Assembly (NCBI GenBank): GCA_014381825.1
Contig: JACNKX010000082.1
Coordinates: 52,364 to 116,363, forward strand
Reading direction: 5' to 3'
Length of the DNA stretch: 64,000 nucleotides
Source of the DNA: Planctomycetota bacterium
GTDB lineage: Bacteria > Planctomycetota > Planctomycetia > Pirellulales > Pirellulaceae
Part shown: positions 1 to 8,901 of the stretch, in pieces
Layout of the letters: every line of letters starts with the position of its first letter
Numbering within the stretch: position 1 is the first letter of the stretch
The notes under the pieces: model-generated
Told to the model about the DNA's origin: nothing
What the model saw: the letters and a program-made list of their open reading frames with translations, nothing else
Database searches by the model: none
Made by a program: the position numbers and the translations under genes

Positions 1-1554
1 GGAATTCCCGATTTCAAGTACGTCGCAACCCACATCTGCGATTCGATCAAACGCGAGATGAAGGCGCGGGGCGAGAAAGGTCTGCAAGGCGAATTTGGTA
101 TTGGCTTGTTGAGCTTTTGGACGGTCGGTGAGCAACTTAGCATGGTTTCGACTGGCAAGGATGGCAAGTCGTACGAGATGCGGATGTCGAAAGGTGATCC
201 CGGCTATCAAGTTGCACCGCGCCGGACATTGGTTTCGGATCGCGGAACGCAGCTAACCATCAAGCCGCTCTTGCCAGGAATTCGGCACTTCACGGGAGAG
301 AAGTTGCAGTGGTACTTAGCTTCCGAGTTGCGGGATCGCATTCGCAACTCGGGCGTCGAGATCCGAATCATCGACCGCCAGGCTCGCGCCGAGTATCTCG
401 TTGAACCACAAGCCTTCTCCGGTCGGCAACTTCCTCATTTGCCAACTCCGACAACCCAGCACGGAGATATCTACGTCGAGCTGTACTTAGGCGAGCCGAG
501 CCCTGAGAACCACGTGGGTCTGTACCGATCTGGCACACGAGTTATCGAGCGGTTAACGAATATCGAAGGGATGGCGAAGCCGCCTTGGTCGTCGGGTTAT
601 TTGCAAGGAGTGGTTGACGCGCCGTTTCTGCATCTCACGCCTGGCACGCGACTCGGAGTGATCCAGGATGAAGCTTATGTCGAGTTCTTGCAAGCGCTCG
701 CTCCGCTTGAAGCTGCGTTGGACGAAATCATTGCCGAGCAGAAGCAGGCGGAACAAGACGAAGTGAATCGCGACACGCTGCGTTCGATTCAGCGTGCATT
801 CAAAGAAGCCATGCTTGCGCTGCCCGAGGAAGAGTACGATTGGTTCGAAGTCTACGGCGTCGCCAATCGCGGTGGCAAACATCCCAAACGACCTGGAACT
901 CCGCTTACCGACTCGGCGGCCAACCAGAGACCCAACGAAGCTCTCCAACAAAAGGCGTTCTTTGAACACGCCGGGCCGTTGAACAGTGTTCGCGTCTCGC
1001 CATCGACTTGCGTCGTTCCGGTTCGCCAGCAGAAGACATTTCGTGCCATTCCACGTGATCGCGCGGGCCGATTGGTTGAAGACGGCTTGCGTTTTCAGTG
1101 GGAGGTCGCCGAGGGCCGAGCGACACTTGAGAACGAAGACAAGGAGATCGTAACGCTCACCACTTCGGAAGATCCTGAACTTGTCAGGCTCCGTCTGACA
1201 GTTGGCCAAGACCGAGCCGAGTATACGGCCGAAGCGCTGATCACCGTGACCGATTCGTTGTTGCCAGAGAAACCGAAGTCGAGCGACCAGCGCGGTTTGC
1301 CAGACTACACGTTTGAGAAAGCTCCCGGCGAGTTGTGGCGATCCCGGCTCGACACGGACAACAATCTAGTCATCGTCAACAACGGGCACCGCGACTTTGT
1401 TTACGCTTCACGACAGAAGACATTGAAACTTCGCTACGTCTGCCGCTTGTTTGCGAAGGAGCTAGTCTTCCACAACTTCCCCGGCTACAGCCCCGAACAG
1501 CTTCTCGAACGAATGATCGAGCTGTCGCTGTACACGGAAGAAAATTTGCGTTGA
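1..1554 (+). CDS. GHKL-type ATP-binding protein with C-terminal Ig-like region (5' end outside window)
   Basis: The reading frame is open from base 1, so the N-terminus lies off the left edge; 517 residues are visible. The first visible residues GIPDF look like the end of a D-x-G-x-G ATP-binding motif, and residues 28-38 (GEFGIGLLSFW) resemble the glycine-rich ATP-lid box of Hsp90/MutL/MORC-like GHKL ATPases. A charged helix (about 240-270) follows. Residues around 340-430 read as an immunoglobulin-like beta domain (alternating hydrophobic strands ending AEALITVTDS). The last 90 residues form a further folded region. Family knowledge: GHKL proteins with this box usually hydrolyse ATP as clamps or chaperones. 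The partner and role are unknown because upstream genes are not visible. A hairpin follows the stop. Confidence 0.7.
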   Translation, partial: GIPDFKYVATHICDSIKREMKARGEKGLQGEFGIGLLSFWTVGEQLSMVSTGKDGKSYEMRMSKGDPGYQVAPRRTLVSDRGTQLTIKPLLPGIRHFTGEKLQWYLASELRDRIRNSGVEIRIIDRQARAEYLVEPQAFSGRQLPHLPTPTTQHGDIYVELYLGEPSPENHVGLYRSGTRVIERLTNIEGMAKPPWSSGYLQGVVDAPFLHLTPGTRLGVIQDEAYVEFLQALAPLEAALDEIIAEQKQAEQDEVNRDTLRSIQRAFKEAMLALPEEEYDWFEVYGVANRGGKHPKRPGTPLTDSAANQRPNEALQQKAFFEHAGPLNSVRVSPSTCVVPVRQQKTFRAIPRDRAGRLVEDGLRFQWEVAEGRATLENEDKEIVTLTTSEDPELVRLRLTVGQDRAEYTAEALITVTDSLLPEKPKSSDQRGLPDYTFEKAPGELWRSRLDTDNNLVIVNNGHRDFVYASRQKTLKLRYVCRLFAKELVFHNFPGYSPEQLLERMIELSLYTEENLR

Positions 1555-1571
1555 GTGATCGAAGGTGGTGG

Positions 1572-1601
1572 GATGCTCGACCGTCTTAAGTCGAGGCATC
1601 G
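1572..1601 (+). terminator. Possible terminator hairpin
   Basis: GATGCTCGAC pairs with GTCGAGGCATC (one bulged G) around a short loop, 17 bases after the stop of the GHKL gene. There is no clear T-run after the stem, so an intrinsic terminator is only one possibility; an mRNA 3'-end stabilising stem is another. Confidence 0.35.
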
Positions 1602-1756
1602 ATCTTCCCCGACGCCACGTCGAGTCGTACACTAATCTCTTAAACGATTCGCTACGTTTGGTCGTTTGTGTCAGCGGTGTTCACTTCTCATTTCTGAAAC
1701 CTGCGACCCTTAACGGATGAGTAGCGTTTGACGACATGCGATCTGCTGGAGCATCT

Positions 1757-3238
1757 ATGCTGAAACTGCGTGAGGCGATCGAGGCAGCGGTTATCAGACG
1801 TCCGGCGTTGTTTCGCTGGAGTTTGGCGATGTCGAAGGAAGACTCGTTACTTCGGCAGGGCCGGAAGCGGGCAGAGCTGGCAGCACGCCGTGCTTGGCAA
1901 ACTGTACCTGCCTATCGTGACTTCCTCGCAGCGAACGGCGTAGCTTCTGCAAATGTGCCGTTTGAACAACTTCCGCTGATGAGCAAAGACTCATACATTC
2001 GTGCCTATTCGACAGACCAGCGGTGTGTTGGAGGCAGCTTTTTGAAGCGGGGCGTTGCTATCGATGAATCTTCGGGATCAACCGGTACGCCTTACAATTG
2101 GGTGCGGGGCAGCGCCGAGCGTATGAAGATGCGAAATGAAATGAGCTGCATGATCGAATGGATTCTTGGGCCGCAACCGCTGATCGCCATCAACGGCTTC
2201 AGCATGGGTGCGTGGGCGACGGGTATTAATGTTGGCGAAGCGTTGGAGCAACACAGCGTTGTCAAATCGACTGGTCCCGACCTTGAGAAAATTCTCCACA
2301 CCATTGAATTCTTTGGTTCCGATCCTGGTTATATCCTTTGCGGATACCCGCCGTTCTTGAAGTTGCTGCTCGATACCATGCGGCAACGCGGCTTTACCAT
2401 CGACGACTATGTATTGCATGGTATGGTCGGCGGCGAGGGAATGAGTGAGGAGTTTCGTCGCTACCTACTGACGAACGGATTCCAGTCGTGTTACAGCGGT
2501 TATGGTGCATCGGATTTGGAGATGAGCATCGCGTTCGAGACTCCCGAGTCGATCGCTATCCGGGGCCTCCTGTTGGATGATCGTACGCTGCGTGAGGATC
2601 TGCTCGATGGAGATCATCGCATCCCTATGGTATTTCAATACAATCCGCTCAATTGCCACATCGAAGTGACGGACGAAGGCGACTTGGTCGCGACGCTGAA
2701 CTACAGTCAAACGATCTCGCCTCGTGTGCGCTACAATCTCGGCGACGAAGCCAGAGTCGTCCGTCGAATTGACCTGTTGAAGATCATTGGCAAGCATGAC
2801 CACACCGTCGACGTATCCGCAGACCGCCGCATGCCGCTACCGTACTTGTTGTTGTTTGGACGACGCGATCACACAGTCAGCGTGATGGGAGCGAATATCT
2901 ATCCCGAAGACATAGAACACGCCCTGTACCAAGACGCTGAGATTGTTACGGGATACACGTCGTTTCAGATCCAGATTGTTGATGGCGACGGCGGGATCGT
3001 TCATCCTCGATTGGCAATCGAATGGGTCGATGAAAGCGTTCCTGAAGTTGATCGGGACGCTTTGGCTAGACGCATTGAAGAGCGTTTGTGTGAACTCAAT
3101 GCGGATTTCAAGAACGCTTGGGACGAGTATTCGGACGCTCTGCGATTCGAGGTCGAACTGCACGCGCGAGGCCAAGGGCCATTCGCAAAGCGTGACGGCC
3201 GGATCAAGAACCGCTACATTTCTAAGGGCGAAGCGTAA
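1757..3238 (+). CDS. PaaK/phenylacetate-CoA ligase-like adenylate-forming enzyme
   Basis: A 493-residue member of the adenylate-forming superfamily, expected to activate a carboxylic acid as acyl-AMP and then probably form a CoA or other thioester. Visible signatures: the phosphate-binding loop SSGSTGTP near residue 105, a GYGASDLE motif near 250 in the position of the usual YGxTE, YNLGDE near 326, the hinge-like GRRDHTVSVMGANIYPEDIE near 375, and a C-terminal lysine region (FAKRDGRIKNRYIS). These fit the PaaK/CapK branch rather than long-chain acyl-CoA synthetases. ATG 1757 is chosen because GGAG lies 8 nt upstream; an in-frame ATG at 1736 lacks a ribosome site. The stop overlaps the next start (TAATG), so this is the first gene of a four-gene operon. 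The substrate cannot be told from sequence. Confidence 0.8.
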   Translation: MLKLREAIEAAVIRRPALFRWSLAMSKEDSLLRQGRKRAELAARRAWQTVPAYRDFLAANGVASANVPFEQLPLMSKDSYIRAYSTDQRCVGGSFLKRGVAIDESSGSTGTPYNWVRGSAERMKMRNEMSCMIEWILGPQPLIAINGFSMGAWATGINVGEALEQHSVVKSTGPDLEKILHTIEFFGSDPGYILCGYPPFLKLLLDTMRQRGFTIDDYVLHGMVGGEGMSEEFRRYLLTNGFQSCYSGYGASDLEMSIAFETPESIAIRGLLLDDRTLREDLLDGDHRIPMVFQYNPLNCHIEVTDEGDLVATLNYSQTISPRVRYNLGDEARVVRRIDLLKIIGKHDHTVDVSADRRMPLPYLLLFGRRDHTVSVMGANIYPEDIEHALYQDAEIVTGYTSFQIQIVDGDGGIVHPRLAIEWVDESVPEVDRDALARRIEERLCELNADFKNAWDEYSDALRFEVELHARGQGPFAKRDGRIKNRYISKGEA

Positions 3239-4704
3239 TGCGATTGAAGCGTTGGCAAATAATCGGATTGTTCGTCTTCGGAGCGATCGCCTTGATCGGG
3301 ACTGGCGCGTACCGCTACTTTTTTCACGATCCGTTGCCGGAAGTTTCAGCGGCAGCGGGTGAAGACTTCTTCTTTCATCGAGACTTGGGCGCTCGTTACC
3401 AAACGGGCCTGCCTTATCCGCTGGCTCTCGCCGCCTTGGAACGCTATCCGGAAGAGTTGGGCGGTGATCGAGAGACGTTCTGCGAGAAGTTCGGAGTGTT
3501 GCAGTGGCCAGATGATTCGAGCAAGCTGCCCGTTGGATTCGTGCTGCGATACGATCGGCTAACGGGCGTCGATCTACTAATGTCAAATTGTTCGTTGTGC
3601 CATTCGGCCATGGTCGATGGCCAGATCGTCCCTGGGCTCGGCAATAGAAACATTCGACTCGAAGCCTTGAATCGTTCCATCATGAATATCGCTTCGAAGG
3701 AAGATTTCACGGCACAGAATCTTCTGCCCTTAGCGAAGGAGGTCGCACAGCGGCGTGGCTTGGCGTGGGGAATCGGAACGCCGGCAGCGATCAGGAAAGC
3801 CATCGAAGTGTTGCGCGAGCAAGCTCATACTGACAAGACAGCAACGTGGGGTGGCATCAGTGGCCTTGATAGCGGACCTGGGCGAAACACACCTGTTGAA
3901 TTCGGCAAGTCCCGGTCTCACGTTACCGTTGGTGCACCGTACGGATATACAAAGATCCCGACGATCTGGGTGTATGGCCTCCGCGAGACATTCGCTTGCG
4001 ATGGTTCGATTGAAGGTGATCGGGCAATCGCATTGGCTGCGGTCGAGTTCAACAAAGGCATGACTCCTGCCGAGATCCTGCACCGAATGCCGGAGTGGGA
4101 AAGCATCTATGCCTATCTCCGAGAAATAAAGGCTCCAGCCTACCCCAACGAGATCGATCAAAACTTGGCGCAGCATGGTGCCGAGATCTTTTCGTCAAAC
4201 TGCTCCGAATGTCACGGCGAGTACGAAGGCGACATCGTGTATTCCGAGTCGGTAATCCCACTCGACGAGATCGGAACAGATCCAGACCGGATACTCGCGA
4301 TGTCCGACGCGCTGGTGAGTGCGCGCCGTGACGGTCCACTAGCCGAATTAATGCAAGTCAAACGGACTGAAGGTTACGTGCCACCGCCTCTGTTGGGAAT
4401 TTGGTGTCGCGGTCCATATCTCCACAACGGATCTGTCCCAACGCTGGAAGATATGTTGCGCGATCCGTCAGAGCGACCTACGGAGTATTTTGTAGGTGGC
4501 GATACGGCTTATGATTTACAACGCGTCGGGATCGCGTACGAAGAAGGGCTTATCGGTGACCGTCGCATCGGCAGGCGATTCAGCGAATCTCAGTATCGTT
4601 TTGCGACGACCGACGACGGAAGCAGCAATCAAGGTCATGAATTCGGAACCGATTTGTCGTCGGGCGATAAAGCTGCGCTGTTGGAATATTTGAAAACGCT
4701 TTAA
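3238..4704 (+). CDS. Membrane-anchored or exported di-haem c-type cytochrome
   Basis: A 488-residue protein with an N-terminal hydrophobic segment (about residues 8-24) for export or anchoring, so it should act in the periplasm. Two CXXCH haem c sites are visible: CSLCH near residue 118 and CSECH near 322. The C-terminal stretch with YLHNGSVPTLEDML followed by RPTEYFVGG resembles the conserved tail of di-haem oxidases/peroxidases of the RoxA and cytochrome c peroxidase-like group (from memory of that family). It starts inside the stop of the adenylate-forming enzyme gene and ends 13 bp before the GNAT-like gene, so the four genes are probably co-transcribed. A redox step on the activated product is conceivable but is inference. 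Confidence 0.8.
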   Translation: MRLKRWQIIGLFVFGAIALIGTGAYRYFFHDPLPEVSAAAGEDFFFHRDLGARYQTGLPYPLALAALERYPEELGGDRETFCEKFGVLQWPDDSSKLPVGFVLRYDRLTGVDLLMSNCSLCHSAMVDGQIVPGLGNRNIRLEALNRSIMNIASKEDFTAQNLLPLAKEVAQRRGLAWGIGTPAAIRKAIEVLREQAHTDKTATWGGISGLDSGPGRNTPVEFGKSRSHVTVGAPYGYTKIPTIWVYGLRETFACDGSIEGDRAIALAAVEFNKGMTPAEILHRMPEWESIYAYLREIKAPAYPNEIDQNLAQHGAEIFSSNCSECHGEYEGDIVYSESVIPLDEIGTDPDRILAMSDALVSARRDGPLAELMQVKRTEGYVPPPLLGIWCRGPYLHNGSVPTLEDMLRDPSERPTEYFVGGDTAYDLQRVGIAYEEGLIGDRRIGRRFSESQYRFATTDDGSSNQGHEFGTDLSSGDKAALLEYLKTL

Positions 4705-4717
4705 GTACAACTCACTT

Positions 4718-5848
4718 ATGGCTGTGCAAGTTTTATCTGTCACAAGTCGTGCCACAAAACGCATGTTTGTCGACGTTGCCGCAGCGGTTCAACCAAGCGA
4801 ATCGGCATGGGTCCGACCGCTGAACACGATTGTGTCGGCGCACCTCGACCAAAAGAACAACCCGTTCTATCAACACGGACGCGGTCGGGCTTTCGTTGCC
4901 CTCTCGAACGGCGAACCCGTTGGTCGCATCCTTGCTCACATCTCGAACCGGCAACAACGGTTGCTTGGGCAGCGAGTCGGTTGCTTCGGCCTGTTCGAGA
5001 CGATCGACGATCGCGATGTGTCGCAAGCCTTGCTCGTTGCCGCTGAAAGGTATCTCACATCGAATGGCTGTACTGATATGGCCGGGCCGTTCAACATCAC
5101 GGCTGCCCAAGAGATGGGCATCGTCGTCCGTGGATTCGAGAACTCGCCCAACATCGACATGGTGCAGAATCCAGCGTGGTACGACCGACTGCTACGAGAT
5201 TGTGGAATGAAGCCGTGCCTTCGCATGAAGACCTGGCGAACCGATGACGTGTCGGACATCGATCCCGCCGCCTTGATGAATGAACACCGCCGCGCCGGAT
5301 TGACGGCTCACGGCGTGTCCGTAAGAACGATGAACTGGCGACAACGGCATCACGATATGGAAGCGATTCGGGAACTGGTGAACTGTGCGTTCCTTGGTAA
5401 CTGGGGATTCGTTCCGATCGACCGCGCGGAATGGATCGCTCAACTCGGTCCGCTGATTCCGTTGCTCGATCCCAGTCTAATTCAGATCGCTGAAGTCGCG
5501 GGCGTTCCCGTCGGAGTGACGTTCGCTGTTCCCGACTACAACCTCGTATTGCAAAGCACCGATGGTCGCCTGCTGCATCCAGCCATGCTACGACTGATGA
5601 GCCGCCGACCGTTACGTGACGCAGCTGTAATCCTTTTCGCACTGCGGAAATCCTATCAAGGGTTGGGAATCAGCCGCCGGTTAAACCAAGAGTTGATTTG
5701 CAACATGCAAAGACGCGGCTACAAAGGACTTTCCTGCACTTGGATTGCGGACGCGAACAAGGCCAGCGAAGCGCAAGTCGCTGGGTGGGGAGCAGCACCG
5801 CTACACAACCTAGCAATGTACCACCGCTCGCTTGGAGGTGCTTTGTGA
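4718..5848 (+). CDS. GNAT-like acyltransferase family protein
   Basis: A 376-residue protein. The C-terminal third has a GNAT motif A-like segment YQGLGISRRLNQEL (about residues 308-321), where the backbone would hold the CoA pyrophosphate. The N-terminal half (GRGRAFVALSNGEPVGRI, then a GPFNITAAQEMGIVVRGFE stretch) resembles large two-lobed GNAT-like proteins of the YghO type. An acyl-CoA-dependent transfer would fit downstream of the adenylate-forming enzyme in the operon, but substrate and direction are unknown. The start has only a weak ribosome site; an ATG at 4763 is an alternative. The stop is embedded in the next start (GTGA). Confidence 0.65.
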   Translation: MAVQVLSVTSRATKRMFVDVAAAVQPSESAWVRPLNTIVSAHLDQKNNPFYQHGRGRAFVALSNGEPVGRILAHISNRQQRLLGQRVGCFGLFETIDDRDVSQALLVAAERYLTSNGCTDMAGPFNITAAQEMGIVVRGFENSPNIDMVQNPAWYDRLLRDCGMKPCLRMKTWRTDDVSDIDPAALMNEHRRAGLTAHGVSVRTMNWRQRHHDMEAIRELVNCAFLGNWGFVPIDRAEWIAQLGPLIPLLDPSLIQIAEVAGVPVGVTFAVPDYNLVLQSTDGRLLHPAMLRLMSRRPLRDAAVILFALRKSYQGLGISRRLNQELICNMQRRGYKGLSCTWIADANKASEAQVAGWGAAPLHNLAMYHRSLGGAL

Positions 5849-6882
5849 CCGAGCGAACATTTAGTCTTGAGCTTGATGCCGTTAAAGCTCACTTGTTGGA
5901 CAGCGCATCTCGCGCGCCATCCGCGCATAACACGCAGCCGTGGCTGCTGAGCTTCGGCGAGTCTTACGTTGATATATCGTTCAGCGAAGCACGCCGAATT
6001 CCAGCGATTGATCCGACTGACATTGACCTAAAACACGCACTAGGAGTTGTGCTGGAGAATATGCTTCTCACGCTTTCGCGGCTAGGTTTGCAAGGAGAAT
6101 ACGAGATCGCGGACGAATGGTTGCCGCAGCGGACTGTTGTCTCCTTGTGTTGGCGGAATCTTGACGGCGAACCAAACAGAGATTTGATTCAACTAGAACG
6201 CGCGATCCCAATTCGGACGACTTCACGTTTGCCCTACCGCCTCCAACCAATTGACGAATGTTTGCGTGACCAAATGCAGGAAATGGCGCAATCGAGATGC
6301 GAGTTGCATGTGCTTTCCGATCAACAACAGATCGACCAAGTACGGAAATTGACTGTGCAAGCGAATGCCAAGCAATTGGCCTGTCCGCCGGTAGCTGCGG
6401 AACTCTACGCATGGCTCCGTTATTCGCCACGAGATATACGGTGGTTTCGCGACGGATTGAATGCGGATTGCATGGCCTTGAAGCGTTGGGAATCGAGACT
6501 TGCAACTGTGTTGACTCATCCCAAAGTCCTGCTCGCCGGCAAATGGTTTGGTCTGCCGAAGTTGCTGTGTTCAAGCGTTGACCAACAAGCCCCGCCGACG
6601 CCAACACTCTGCCTGCTTACAACCAATCGCAGCAAGCTCGCTGATCGCATCGAAGCAGGCCGTATCTTACAGCGACTTTGGCTAACCGCAGCAACGCAAC
6701 AATACTTTACGCACCCGCTCAGTGCCGCGATTGAAACACCGGGGCTTCGTGAACAGGTACTCGACGCATTTGATCTGAGCCACGATGTAGCCCATGTCAA
6801 CCTGTTTCGGCTCGGTCGATCTGCAACACCGGCTCGAAGCGCTCGGCTTCCGGTTGACGAGTTGCTAACAGTGCCGTCTTAA
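5845..6882 (+). CDS. Acg-family nitroreductase-like FMN protein
   Basis: A 345-residue protein. The N-terminal motif SRAPSAHNTQPW (about residues 20-31) is the hallmark of the nitroreductase fold in the Acg (Rv3131-like) family, which binds flavin near that loop. Lengths of Acg homologues (about 320-340 residues) match. The start is GTG at 5845, with GGAGGTG five bases upstream and a 4-nt GTGA overlap with the preceding stop, typical of translational coupling; a longer open frame back to 5698 lies inside the upstream gene and is rejected. It is the last gene of the operon and ends 6 bp from a convergent minus-strand gene. Acg proteins are often not active as classic nitroreductases and may store or sequester flavin, so the role remains open. 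Confidence 0.8.
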   Translation: MTERTFSLELDAVKAHLLDSASRAPSAHNTQPWLLSFGESYVDISFSEARRIPAIDPTDIDLKHALGVVLENMLLTLSRLGLQGEYEIADEWLPQRTVVSLCWRNLDGEPNRDLIQLERAIPIRTTSRLPYRLQPIDECLRDQMQEMAQSRCELHVLSDQQQIDQVRKLTVQANAKQLACPPVAAELYAWLRYSPRDIRWFRDGLNADCMALKRWESRLATVLTHPKVLLAGKWFGLPKLLCSSVDQQAPPTPTLCLLTTNRSKLADRIEAGRILQRLWLTAATQQYFTHPLSAAIETPGLREQVLDAFDLSHDVAHVNLFRLGRSATPARSARLPVDELLTVPS

Positions 6883-6888
6883 GTCCGA

Positions 6889-7332
6889 TCAAACGACGTG
6901 TCCGATGACCGTGTTTTCATCGGTGTCGTCAAAGTCATCTTCATCGTCTTCCATGTAGATGGCGTCATCTGGGATGAACGCTGTTGGCGGAAGTCCAAAA
7001 CTGTGAGCATACGCCACCGCCGATTCGACCAACTTACGAACGTAGCTGGCCGCGACTTCGTCGTACTCGCTGCGATCCAGCAGGCGTTGCAGTAGTTCTT
7101 CGCGATAAGACATCTTCGAGCGAATATCGGCGATAACGTCTTTTACACCCAAACAATAAATGTCAACGAAAGAGACCGCACAAGCCACTTGGCCGTTCCG
7201 TAACTCGCGGCTCAACAAGACGTTGCCGATACCTTCGTCCCAAACTGTTTCGCTAACCAAACAATCCAGAACAGGAGCGTTTGCAACGCGAGCAAACTCG
7301 GTCGCCATACCGCCTTGCTTTTGCCGTGCCAA
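6889..7332 (-). CDS. Hypothetical protein, probably 5'-disrupted by an in-frame TGA
   Basis: The 147 codons from a TTG at 7332 encode a hypothetical protein with an acidic C-terminus (EDDEDDFDDTDEN) and a basic start (ARQKQGG). No family recognised. The same frame continues upstream through a TGA at 7353-7351 into an 18-codon basic segment starting with ATG at 7407 behind a perfect Shine-Dalgarno. The two pieces read as one protein if the TGA is ignored. If translation restarts, the ATG at 7308 (AAGG five bases upstream) or the TTG at 7332 (AAAGGA immediately adjacent, poor spacing) are candidates. It lies downstream of sthA on the same strand and converges with the nitroreductase gene. Confidence 0.6.
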   Translation of the reverse strand: MARQKQGGMATEFARVANAPVLDCLVSETVWDEGIGNVLLSRELRNGQVACAVSFVDIYCLGVKDVIADIRSKMSYREELLQRLLDRSEYDEVAASYVRKLVESAVAYAHSFGLPPTAFIPDDAIYMEDDEDDFDDTDENTVIGHVV

Positions 7333-7350
7333 TCCTTTGTGTACGGCTTT

Positions 7351-7407
7351 TCACTTTGCTGTCTTTCGGGCGAGCTTCTTTTGGCGTCGCTGATCTTTGG
7401 TGGGCAT
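7351..7407 (-). CDS. 18-codon basic ORF, in frame with the downstream gene
   Basis: ATG at 7407 opens MPTKDQRRQKKLARKTAK and stops at TGA (7353-7351). It is strongly basic and in the same frame as the following 147-codon ORF, whose first residues (KAVHKGLARQKQ counting from just after the TGA) continue the same basic character. Best reading: the original N-terminus of that gene, cut off by a nonsense change (for example CGA to TGA). A true short leader peptide is the alternative. Confidence 0.5.
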   Translation of the reverse strand: MPTKDQRRQKKLARKTAK

Positions 7408-7412
7408 AGTAC

Positions 7413-7424
7413 GATCACCTCCTT
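7413..7424 (-). promoter_or_regulatory. Perfect extended Shine-Dalgarno site
   Basis: On the minus strand AAGGAGGTGATC, twelve bases complementary to the conserved 3' end of 16S rRNA, sits 5 nt before ATG 7407. It indicates strong initiation at that ATG, which makes the TGA 18 codons later notable. Confidence 0.8.
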
Positions 7425-7518
7425 GCGCGTAACAGAATTGACTCCGTGGTTTGGTACGCAATTCTAAAGCAGACGGATCGCTAGCATCAACAGAGGAATC
7501 GGCTAGTATTTGGCCGGA

Positions 7519-8901
7519 TCAGAACAACCGGTTATATCCATTCAACGCTGCGACTCGATAAGCCTCGGCCATCGTCGGATAGTTGAACGTCGTATTGATG
7601 AAGTAGTGCAGCGAGTTAGCTTCGCCCTTTTGTGCCATGATCGCCTGTCCGATGTGGATGATCTCCGAAGCGTTGGCACCAAAACAATGCAGGCCGAGAA
7701 TCGCGAGCGTCTCGCGATGGAACAGGATCTTTAGCATGCCGACTGTTTGGCCCGTGATCTGAGCCCGTGCGATACTTTTGAAGTGCGCGTGCCCGACTTC
7801 GTACGGGACGTTTCCGGCTGTCAACTCCCGCTCCGTCAAGCCAATCGAACTTATCTCCGGGCTGGTGTAGATTCCCGTCGGAACGAGAGCGGCTTGCATC
7901 CCCAGATCGTTTTCGCCGGTGATATGGCTGGCCGCTGTGCGACCCTGCATGTACGAAGCGCTTGCCAGTGACGGAAAGCCGACAACGTCACCGACCGCAT
8001 AGATATTGGGAACCGCAGTCTGAAACGACTCGTTGACGGTGATTTGACCACGCCGATTCGACTCGAGGCCGGCTTCTTCAAGACCGAGTTCCGAGTTGCC
8101 TTGTCGACCGTTGGCCCAGAGCAGGATATCGGTCTTCAGTTTCTTGCCGCTATTCAAATGCAACACGACGCCTTCATCTTGCCCTTCAATCCGCTCGTAG
8201 GTTTCGCCATGACGGATTAGCACGCCCTGATCGCGCAAGTGATAACTGAGCGCATCGATGATCTCGTTATCCAGAAACTCTAGTAGCTTCTCTCGCGTGT
8301 TGACAAGATTGACTTTGTTGCCGAGGTTCCGAAAGATCGAGGCGTACTCCGAACCGATTACACCGGCCCCATAGATAGTGATCGATCGTGGGGTGAAAGA
8401 TAGATCGAGAATCGTATCGCTATCAAAGATTCGGGGATGCGTGAAGTCAACATCCGTCGGGCGAAACGGGCGCGATCCAGTGGCGATGACGATGTTCGGC
8501 GCAGTCAGTTTTCGACCGTCGACATCGATCGTATTCGCGTCGACAAATCGCGCGTTGCCGCGAAAAAGTGGAACATCATTGCGGTCATAGAAAGTTCGAC
8601 GCATCTCAACTTGACGCGAGATAACATTGGTGGCAGTGCTGCGCAACTGTGGAAATGTCGGAGAATGCTTGTCAGTTCCTCGCAGCAGTGGGTCGCTCCA
8701 AGATTCAGTTAGCTTGAAGATCGCGTGTCGCAGCGCTTTGCTGGGGATCGTTCCATGGTGCGTGCAATTTCCGCCGACGCGTTCTAGTCGGTCGACGGCG
8801 GCAATACGCTTCCCCTGTTTAACGGCTTGCATCGCCGCCCCTTCGCCGCCTGGTCCTGTGCCGATGACGAGGACATCGAAGTCGTATGGTGATGCTGCCA
8901 C
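7519..8901 (-). CDS. sthA: Soluble pyridine nucleotide transhydrogenase
   Basis: A 460-residue flavoprotein that transfers hydride between NADPH and NAD+ in the cytosol. The FAD-binding GTGPGGEG loop is at residues 14-21. The segment [18 protein letters not shown] (43-60) has the single cysteine followed by THHGT that separates SthA from lipoamide dehydrogenase, where a second cysteine would follow. A second Rossmann motif ([14 protein letters not shown]) and the C-terminal dimer domain with [17 protein letters not shown] are present, and the length matches the family. It starts at GTG 8901 with GAGGAA six bases upstream. No operon partner is evident; the disrupted small gene follows 111 bp later. 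Confidence 0.95.
   Translation of the reverse strand: MAASPYDFDVLVIGTGPGGEGAAMQAVKQGKRIAAVDRLERVGGNCTHHGTIPSKALRHAIFKLTESWSDPLLRGTDKHSPTFPQLRSTATNVISRQVEMRRTFYDRNDVPLFRGNARFVDANTIDVDGRKLTAPNIVIATGSRPFRPTDVDFTHPRIFDSDTILDLSFTPRSITIYGAGVIGSEYASIFRNLGNKVNLVNTREKLLEFLDNEIIDALSYHLRDQGVLIRHGETYERIEGQDEGVVLHLNSGKKLKTDILLWANGRQGNSELGLEEAGLESNRRGQITVNESFQTAVPNIYAVGDVVGFPSLASASYMQGRTAASHITGENDLGMQAALVPTGIYTSPEISSIGLTERELTAGNVPYEVGHAHFKSIARAQITGQTVGMLKILFHRETLAILGLHCFGANASEIIHIGQAIMAQKGEANSLHYFINTTFNYPTMAEAYRVAALNGYNRLF

Noticed and set aside
7351..7353. TGA as selenocysteine codon
   Set aside because: No cysteine-based catalytic motif or SECIS-like hairpin is evident right after the TGA; the flanking residues are basic and not redox-like. 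Nonsense change or restart is simpler.
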